A stretch of 36,878 nucleotides of DNA from DATFXM01 sp035315885. GTDB taxonomy: Bacteria; Acidobacteriota; Blastocatellia; UBA7656. Position numbers and translations under genes: made by a program. This document shows, piece after piece, positions 31,685-36,878 of this stretch. The stretch lies in NCBI GenBank assembly GCA_035315885.1, contig DATFXM010000003.1:1-36878 (forward strand), written 5' to 3'. Each line of letters starts with the position of its first letter. Within the stretch, counting starts at the first letter, position 1. The notes beneath the pieces are model-generated. The model was not told the origin of the DNA. It saw nothing but the letters and a program-made list of their open reading frames with translations, and ran no database searches.

Positions 31685-33790
31685 TCACTCCTCCTCAACC
31701 GGTCGTACTCGTCCTTCTTCCACAGCCTTCTGAACTATCTTCTGCGCTATCTGCGCCGGGACCTCATCATAGTGGTCCAGCTCCATCGTGAATGAGCCCC
31801 GCGCGCCAGTGATGGAGTTCAGCGTCGATTGATATGACAACATCTCCGATAGCGGGACCTGAGCCTTGACCACCGCCTGATTCCCCTTGCCGTCCATGCC
31901 TTGCACTCGCCCGCGCCGCGAGTTGATGTCCCCAAGAATGTCGCCCGACACTTCCTGTGGCACGGTGATCTCCACATTCATTATCGGTTCGAGCAGCACC
32001 GGCCTTACCTTATCCATTGCCGAACGAAAAGCCTTGCGGCCGGCAAGCTGAAACGAAAGATCGTCCGAGTCAACCGAGTGATACTTGCCGTCAATCAGCT
32101 CTACTTTGAAATCCACGAGCGGATATCCAGCGATGGCTCCACGAGCAGCGGCGTCTTTAATTCCCTTCTCAACCGCCGGCCGCCACTGTTGCGGAATCGC
32201 ACCGCCGAAAATCTTGTCCACGAACTCGAATCCCGACCCTCGCGGTTGCCCCTCAAAAACACAAGTCGCCTCGCCAAACTGACCGCGGCCGCCGGTCTGT
32301 TTCTTGTGACGGCCCACGATCTCCGCCCGCCCCTTGAAGGTCTCGAGGTACGCCACCTTTGGTGGGTGAAGCTCCACCTCAACTCCGTAGCGCTTCTTCA
32401 ACTTGTTGACCGCGACCTCGATGTGGGTCTGGCCGGCGCCTGACAGCAGGAACTCCTTAGTCTGAGGGTCGCGATCGAATCGCAGCGCCAGGTCCTCTTC
32501 GAGCATCTTGTGAATCGCCTGCGAGAGTTTGTCTTCGTCGTTGCGAGACTTTGGCGCGATCGCAAAAGCGATGGCCGGAGTCGGAAAATGTACCGGCTCG
32601 TACGCGATCGGAGAAGTCTTCTCGCAAAAAGTGTCGCCGGTGGTGGTTTCCTTGAGTTTTGTCACGGCGACGATGTCGCCCGAGTGCGCTTCGGAAATTT
32701 TCTCGAGCGTTTTTCCTTGCAATGCGTGCAGCGGACCCAGTCGCTCCTGCGTATTTTTTGTGATGTTGTAGACCGTTGCATCGGATTTGACGACCCCGGA
32801 AAACACTTTGAAGATCGTTATTCGTCCCGCAAACGGATCGGCTACGGTCTTGAACACGAGGCCCGAAAAAGGCTGCGAGTCGCTGATCTCGCGTTCGATA
32901 ATCTCCGGGCTGTCCGGGTTCGGGTGGCCCTTCGCCGCGCCCAGATCATCGGGCGCCGGCCCAAGCTCGACGATCTCGTTCATCAACGGCTGTACTCCTA
33001 TGTTGGGCACTGCAGCGGTGACAAAGATCGGAAACAATCTTCCGTCACGAACGGCCGTCTTGATTCCGGGGATCAGGTCCTCGTCGCTCAGAGTCCCGTC
33101 GGCGAAATACTTCTCCATCAGCTCTTCGGAGGCCTCTGCTACGACGTCGATCACTTTCTCGCGAGCGGATTGAGCTGCGTCTTTGAGCCCTGCCGGCACA
33201 TCGCCCTCTTTAGGTTTGCCGCTGCCGTCTGCTTCGTAGGTATACGAGCGCATATGAATGATGTCGACCACGCCTTGGAAACTCTTTTCGCTGCCGATTG
33301 GAATCTGGAAAGGTACAGCGGACCTGCCGAATGTCTCTGAGATACTGTTGACTGCCTGCTCGAAGCTGGCGCGTTCGCGGTCCATTCTTGATATGACCAG
33401 CATTCTTGGGATTCCGAATTCATCCGCGTAGCTCCATGCCTTTTCGGTCTGTACTTCGACTCCGCCGACGGCATCCACCAGAACGACTGCCGCGTCGCAA
33501 GCTCTGAGCGACGCTTTTGCATCGAGTATGAAAGCGGCGAAACCGGGCGTATCGATGATGTTTATCTTGGTTCCATTCCACTCGCAGTGGGCGACAGAGC
33601 TTTGAATAGTAATTTTTCTGGCGATCTCGTCTTCGTCGTAATCGGTGACGGTGGATCCATCGTCTACGCGGCCGAGTCGTTGGGTGGCCCCCGCGTTAAA
33701 CAACATCGCGGACACAAGCGATGTTTTTCCCGCGTGGCCGTGACCTACAATGCCAATATTTCTGATCTCCTTAGTACCATAGACCTTCAT
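31685..33790 (-). CDS. Elongation factor G paralogue (EF-G-like GTPase)
   Basis: 701-residue translational GTPase with EF-G domain order (G, II, III, IV, V). The P-loop is GHGHAGKT (16-23), switch I RKITIQSS, G3 DTPGFAAF (80-87). Domain III-V features such as GQTHIEVAVNKLKKRYGVEV and GRKAFRSAMDKVRPVLLEP are present. The G4 motif is ISRMDRER (residues 133-140) instead of the normal NKMD, and the usual RGITI is RKITI. It lacks the rpsL/rpsG/tuf neighbours of housekeeping fusA, so it is an EF-G-2-like paralogue, possibly with ribosome-recycling or special-condition roles. Shine-Dalgarno AAGGAG lies about 10 bases upstream of ATG. The guanine specificity deserves testing. Confidence 0.93.
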   Translation of the reverse strand: MKVYGTKEIRNIGIVGHGHAGKTSLVSAMLFNAGATQRLGRVDDGSTVTDYDEDEIARKITIQSSVAHCEWNGTKINIIDTPGFAAFILDAKASLRACDAAVVLVDAVGGVEVQTEKAWSYADEFGIPRMLVISRMDRERASFEQAVNSISETFGRSAVPFQIPIGSEKSFQGVVDIIHMRSYTYEADGSGKPKEGDVPAGLKDAAQSAREKVIDVVAEASEELMEKYFADGTLSDEDLIPGIKTAVRDGRLFPIFVTAAVPNIGVQPLMNEIVELGPAPDDLGAAKGHPNPDSPEIIEREISDSQPFSGLVFKTVADPFAGRITIFKVFSGVVKSDATVYNITKNTQERLGPLHALQGKTLEKISEAHSGDIVAVTKLKETTTGDTFCEKTSPIAYEPVHFPTPAIAFAIAPKSRNDEDKLSQAIHKMLEEDLALRFDRDPQTKEFLLSGAGQTHIEVAVNKLKKRYGVEVELHPPKVAYLETFKGRAEIVGRHKKQTGGRGQFGEATCVFEGQPRGSGFEFVDKIFGGAIPQQWRPAVEKGIKDAAARGAIAGYPLVDFKVELIDGKYHSVDSDDLSFQLAGRKAFRSAMDKVRPVLLEPIMNVEITVPQEVSGDILGDINSRRGRVQGMDGKGNQAVVKAQVPLSEMLSYQSTLNSITGARGSFTMELDHYDEVPAQIAQKIVQKAVEEGRVRPVEEE

Positions 33791-33893
33791 AGTGGTCTGT
33801 CTCCTTTCCAGCTTGTGGCAGGTTTTTTATACGTCGAACTGACTGGTGAATGAGCTTATAACCGCGACGGGCACAGGCGCAACAGAAGTTGAC

Positions 33894-33967
33894 GAGTGCT
33901 GAGCGGTGAGTGACTTGAACCCAGAAGGGTCTCAGCACTCAGCACTCAGCACTCAGCACTCAGCACT
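33894..33967. repeat. Heptamer fold-back: facing TGAGTGC arms
   Basis: GAGTGCTGAG (33894-33903) and CTCAGCACTC (33931-33940) are perfectly complementary; the right side continues as about five CTCAGCA units up to the stop of the next gene. The 27-base loop has an inner ACCC-AGAA-GGGT stem. In the direction of transcription this would form a hairpin in the leader of the EF-G-side intergenic region. Confidence 0.75.
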
Positions 33968-34507
33968 TTACATGGGTTTAAAGCTGCGGGCGATCTGGTC
34001 GGTCACGTTCCGGTTGGTGTCTAAGGTGCCGCGCTTTCCGCTGAATCTGAGGACCCAGACCGTATCCTTGTCCTCAAGATAATAATAAGTGTTGGCGGTC
34101 TTTCTGGGCCCGTCCGTGCTGAAGAACGACAACCTGATTCCAGTCAGATTTCCTCCGCCAAATGACTCGTTCCCCGAGCGCTCAAACCCGGCCCGATAGA
34201 TCTTGAGGTTCTCTTCCTCTTGTCTCGCAACATCCGAAACCGGCCCATTCAGCTTCTCTCGCGTTATCTTCAGCAATCCCTCGCTGCGATCGCGGTAAAC
34301 GAACTCGGTCTTTTGACGACCGATCGCATCGCTGTAGCTCACCGCTTTCCAATCACCGCTCAACGTGATCCGGTATTTCCCTTCGGGATCGTTATACTCC
34401 TGTGCCACAGTCGCCGGCACCATTGCTCCGCACGCCAGCAACAACACGAACGTAGTCGCGATGAGTCTTGCAACTGTCGATCTCTCGCTCGATTTTCTTA
34501 CTTCCAT
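33968..34507 (-). CDS. Small secreted protein, PsbP-like/DUF
   Basis: 179-residue exported protein with an N-terminal signal (LIATTFVLLLACGAMVPATVA). The mature part begins QEYNDPEGKYRITLSGDWKA, the opening typical of PsbP-related and similar small beta-sandwich domains. A central FGGGNLTGIRLSFFSTDG and TANTYYYLEDKDTVWVLRFS continue the fold. The C-terminal VTDQIARSFKPM fits these domains. No enzyme motif is visible. It lies between rph and the EF-G paralogue on the same strand, with gaps of over 100 bases on both sides. Its stop codon is abutted by heptamers. Function unknown. Confidence 0.75.
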   Translation of the reverse strand: MEVRKSSERSTVARLIATTFVLLLACGAMVPATVAQEYNDPEGKYRITLSGDWKAVSYSDAIGRQKTEFVYRDRSEGLLKITREKLNGPVSDVARQEEENLKIYRAGFERSGNESFGGGNLTGIRLSFFSTDGPRKTANTYYYLEDKDTVWVLRFSGKRGTLDTNRNVTDQIARSFKPM

Positions 34508-34634
34508 TTCTTCAACACTCGCTTTTCAACGGGCGGCATTAAACACTCGTTGATTGATTTTTCCGGTACACGGGACCGTCTTAGCTCTTATGTCACGGGC
34601 AGACCTTGGCAAGATTTTATCAACCGGCAGCCTT

Positions 34635-35369
34635 TTACCTCAACTCACCCAACACCCTTCGTTGCGCGCTTATCAGTTCGTCGATCCCTCGACTGGCAAG
34701 GGCGGTCATAGCGATCATCTGCTCGTCGGTGAAGGGCCGAGTCTCAGCAGTGCCTTGTATCTCGATGTACTTTCCTGATCCGGTTCTGACGATATTCATA
34801 TCAACTTCCGCCCTTGAGTCCTCGTTGTAGTCCAGGTCGAGCATCGGCGCGCCGCTGATTACACCCACCGAAACCGCGGCAACATAATCGGTCACCGGAA
34901 TCGGACCGGCAATCTTTCCCGCGTCGTAGAGTTTCCTCAGTGCGAGGACAAGCGCCACAAACGCGCCGGTTATCGAAGCGGTCCTCGTTCCCCCGTCCGC
35001 CTGGATGACGTCGCAGTCAAGGTACAGCGTCCTTTCACCAAGGCGATTGTGCTCCACAACTGCCCGGAGCGAGCGGCCAATTAATCGCTGGATTTCCTGT
35101 GCGCGGCCGGAAATCTGGCCACGACCAGCGTCGCGCTGGGTCCGAGTCTCGGTAGCTCGCGGCAACATCGCATACTCGGCGGTTACCCACCCCTCACCCT
35201 TTCCTCGCTTGAACAGTGGAACCCTGTCATCTACCGATGCAGTGCAGATCACGCGGGTTTCACCCATCTCTATCAGCACCGAACCTTCGGCGTACCGCGT
35301 AAAACCCGGAGTGATTCTGACCTGCCGCAACTGATCGTGGGAGCGGCCACCCGACCTCTTGAAACTCAT
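34635..35369 (-). CDS. rph: Ribonuclease PH
   Basis: Phosphorolytic 3'-5' exoribonuclease that trims tRNA 3' ends. Diagnostic segments are the N-terminal KRSGGRSHDQLRQVRITPGF, MGETRVICTASVDDRVP, the RNA-binding loop MLPRATETRTQRDAGRGQI and the phosphate site GRAQEIQRLIGRSLRA. The catalytic acid region is YLDCDVIQADGGTRTASITG. Length is 244 residues from ATG 35369, normal for RNase PH. The ATG overlaps the murI stop (TGATG), implying translational coupling. The partner rdgB, often adjacent, is not seen before 34635. Confidence 0.97.
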   Translation of the reverse strand: MSFKRSGGRSHDQLRQVRITPGFTRYAEGSVLIEMGETRVICTASVDDRVPLFKRGKGEGWVTAEYAMLPRATETRTQRDAGRGQISGRAQEIQRLIGRSLRAVVEHNRLGERTLYLDCDVIQADGGTRTASITGAFVALVLALRKLYDAGKIAGPIPVTDYVAAVSVGVISGAPMLDLDYNEDSRAEVDMNIVRTGSGKYIEIQGTAETRPFTDEQMIAMTALASRGIDELISAQRRVLGELR

Positions 35370-36250
35370 CAAACAGTCCCCAATTCGATGGATTGAACGG
35401 ACTCCAGCGGCCTGCCCAGAAAACGCTCAGCCACGCGTTTGAACCGGTCCGCCGAATCGGTTACGAAAAATTCTTCAGTGCGGTTGCGGTTATCGTCACA
35501 TAACAGGTTGGACTCCTGCAGCAACTGGGCGACCGCTTCGGCAACCGCCTCGCCGGAGTCTACAAAACGCACACCGTCACCCATGACCGACTGAATCACT
35601 CCTCGAAGAATAGGATAGTGCGTGCAGCCGAGGACCAGCGAATCAACGCCGGTCCCGCTTAGTTCGGTCAGATACTCCTCGGCTACCTGCCTGGTCACCG
35701 GGTGTTCGAGCCAGCCTTCTTCGGCCAGCGGCACAAACAACGGACACGCGCGAGACAGGACCTGGATATTCGAGTCCAAAGCCTTTATTGCCCGCTCGTA
35801 AGCTCCGCTCGCGACCGTCGCCTCGGTGGCGATCACCCCGACCCTTCGGTTCCGGGTCTTTGCGACCGCCTGACGAGCACCGGCCCTGATCACCCCCAAA
35901 ACCGGAACTGAACACTCCGACCTGAGCCTTGAAGCGGCAAGCGCGGACGCGGTGTTGCAAGCGATGACGATAGCTTTCACGTTTCTTGACTGTACAAAGG
36001 CTGCATCTTCGAGCGCGTACCTTTGCACAGTCTCGACTGACCGCGTGCCGTATGGTATTCGCGCGGTGTCTCCAAGGTAGATCAAGCTCTCGCCAGGCAG
36101 CCGCTTTGCGACCGCGCGGTAGACCGTCAATCCGCCTACGCCGGAATCAAAAATCCCGATTGGAGCGTCGGGACCGGGCATGGCTCGGTCACCGTCGAAC
36201 TGCCGGCTCGAGGAATTCCGATTGGGTTGTGATGCGTTTCGGTCGGTCAT
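35369..36250 (-). CDS. murI: Glutamate racemase MurI
   Basis: Interconverts L- and D-glutamate for peptidoglycan. Catalytic cysteines are Cys98 (VIACNTASA) and Cys209 (VLGCTHYP), counted from ATG 36250. The core GIFDSGVGGLTVYRAV and YLGDTARIPYGTRS are clear. The frame is open further to 36502, but that extension crosses the tmRNA 3' end, so it is not coding. ATG 36250 gives 293 residues; ATG 36181 (MPGPDAPIGIFDSG, 270 residues) is closer to typical family length and may be the true start. No strong Shine-Dalgarno stands before either. It overlaps rph by one base (TGATG), so the two are co-translated. Confidence 0.94.
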   Translation of the reverse strand: MTDRNASQPNRNSSSRQFDGDRAMPGPDAPIGIFDSGVGGLTVYRAVAKRLPGESLIYLGDTARIPYGTRSVETVQRYALEDAAFVQSRNVKAIVIACNTASALAASRLRSECSVPVLGVIRAGARQAVAKTRNRRVGVIATEATVASGAYERAIKALDSNIQVLSRACPLFVPLAEEGWLEHPVTRQVAEEYLTELSGTGVDSLVLGCTHYPILRGVIQSVMGDGVRFVDSGEAVAEAVAQLLQESNLLCDDNRNRTEEFFVTDSADRFKRVAERFLGRPLESVQSIELGTV

Positions 36251-36346
36251 GGGTTTACGACGACTGTCGATATAAGTATCGGCAATCTGCGAGAACTCGA
36301 GAGGAGGTTTGCGACCGGTCGCGTCAAGCAAGCTCCGAACGACCAC

Positions 36347-36386
36347 GGGCGGAGGATTCACCCATTGATTAGGGGAACCTCCGCCC
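36347..36386. terminator. Hairpin between ssrA and murI
   Basis: Perfect 9-bp stem GGGCGGAGG / CCTCCGCCC with a 22-base loop, about 15 bases downstream of the tmRNA 3' end in its direction of transcription. No T-run follows on the minus strand. It may act in 3' processing or partial termination. Confidence 0.5.
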
Positions 36387-36400
36387 GCGATTAACTCAAG

Positions 36401-36753
36401 TGGAGGTGGAGAGAATCGAACTCTCGTCCGAAGGCCGTCAACGAAGGACTCTACATACTTAGTTGCTTCCTGAGTTGTCGCCCGGCAGGACCGTGGAAGC
36501 AACTAAGCATCCGGCCGGGCCAGCTCAGTTTAGTCTTAACCTCCGGGCCGCTGAGCATCGATCCATTGGTGCAGCCTGCTAAATGACGCTCTTTCCGGGC
36601 ACGCAGGCGATGTCTGGAAGAGCGTGGCAGCCTTAAGCAGCCAGTGCTAATTCGCTATTCGCGATTGTGTTTTCCAAGTTTTATAACGCGGATCTTGGGA
36701 CCGCGGTATGCATCCGTCGTCTCAGAATACCCCCGTCGAAACCTTGCACCCCC
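36401..36753 (-). ncRNA. ssrA: tmRNA (ssrA)
   Basis: Transfer-messenger RNA of about 353 bases on the minus strand. The 5' end GGGGGTGCAAGGTTTCGACG pairs with the 3' end CACCTCC, retaining the G3-U wobble used by alanyl-tRNA synthetase. The T-arm GAGAGTTCGATTCTC lies at the 3' end; CCA is not encoded (discriminator A then CTT). The tag frame at 36633-36662 reads GCG AAT AGC GAA TTA GCA CTG GCT GCT TAA, giving ANSELALAA with the usual LAA degradation signal. Pseudoknot-like GC-rich stems lie between. Function: ribosome rescue and proteolytic tagging with SmpB. Confidence 0.96.
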
Positions 36754-36780
36754 AAAACAGAACGACTTAAGGATAACACG

Positions 36781-36845
36781 GAAGGAGAGATGGAGCGAAG
36801 GGTCCGGGTGAGGAGACGCGGGGAGGAGGGAATGGGCGAATGGGC
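36781..36845. repeat. GC-rich modular repeat tract upstream of ssrA
   Basis: G-rich on the plus strand: GGAAGGAGAGATGGAGCG, then GACGCGGGGAGGAGGG and AATGGGCGAATGGGCGAC. It starts about 28 bases from the tmRNA 5' end, running outward. A good promoter for ssrA could not be read between them. The last 30 bases of the window show nothing recognisable. Confidence 0.7.
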
Positions 36846-36878
36846 GACCTTTGTTGCGCTCTCTGTGTTGCCGATTCT

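Noticed and set aside
36251..36502. N-terminal extension of murI to 36502
   Set aside because: It runs through the 3' end of the tmRNA and the hairpin at 36347-36386; the family begins just before GIFDSG.

Overview
The window looks like chromosomal DNA of an Acidobacteriota member, probably Blastocatellia-like. This is an inference from gene content (M61 and PafA-type secreted hydrolases, TPR and CHAT proteins, an EF-G paralogue, a SpoVR/YhbH/PrkA cluster) and from the unusual low-complexity intergenic DNA. No phage, IS element, CRISPR array, tRNA or rRNA was seen. One stable RNA is clear: the tmRNA gene ssrA near the right end.

Layout. 1-5 kb: a secreted M61 peptidase (5' end outside the window), an alpha/beta hydrolase, a DAO-type flavoprotein and an Aur1-like PAP2 membrane enzyme. 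5-10.4 kb: rlmB, a structured intergenic element, an FliA-like sigma factor, then two single-domain response regulators divergent from a membrane histidine kinase. 10.4-14.2 kb: leftward CopD-like, TetA-like MFS, YjbQ and geranylgeranyl-reductase-like genes. 14.7-20.3 kb: an S1/P1-type nuclease, then the prkA-yhbH-spoVR cluster behind a long leader. 20.7-25.8 kb: truB, a secreted TPR protein and a PafA-type phosphatase. 26-30.3 kb: a 1099-residue membrane-anchored TPR-CHAT protease followed by a cysteine-rich 250-residue protein I do not recognise. 30.5-36.8 kb: an alkaline-phosphatase-superfamily enzyme, a decayed four-helix-bundle gene, an EF-G paralogue, a small secreted protein, rph, murI and ssrA.

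Most striking is the intergenic DNA. About 19 low-complexity tracts lie directly against gene ends. Most have a 7-nt period (TGAGTTC/TGAGTGC, TGGGTGC, TACTGCC, TTTAGGG/TTTCGGG); others are GC-rich GGGCGAA/GACGCGG tracts. In every tract I could read, the G-rich strand runs outward, away from the neighbouring gene, whether that end is 5' or 3'. Several gaps therefore hold two facing arms around unique DNA. Some tracts abut start codons or supply the last codons and stop of a gene.

The best candidate for an undescribed functional system is the CHAT protease (intact His948/Cys1008 dyad) with its cysteine-rich downstream neighbour. The best candidate for an undescribed genome-scale phenomenon is the outward polarity of the repeat arms.
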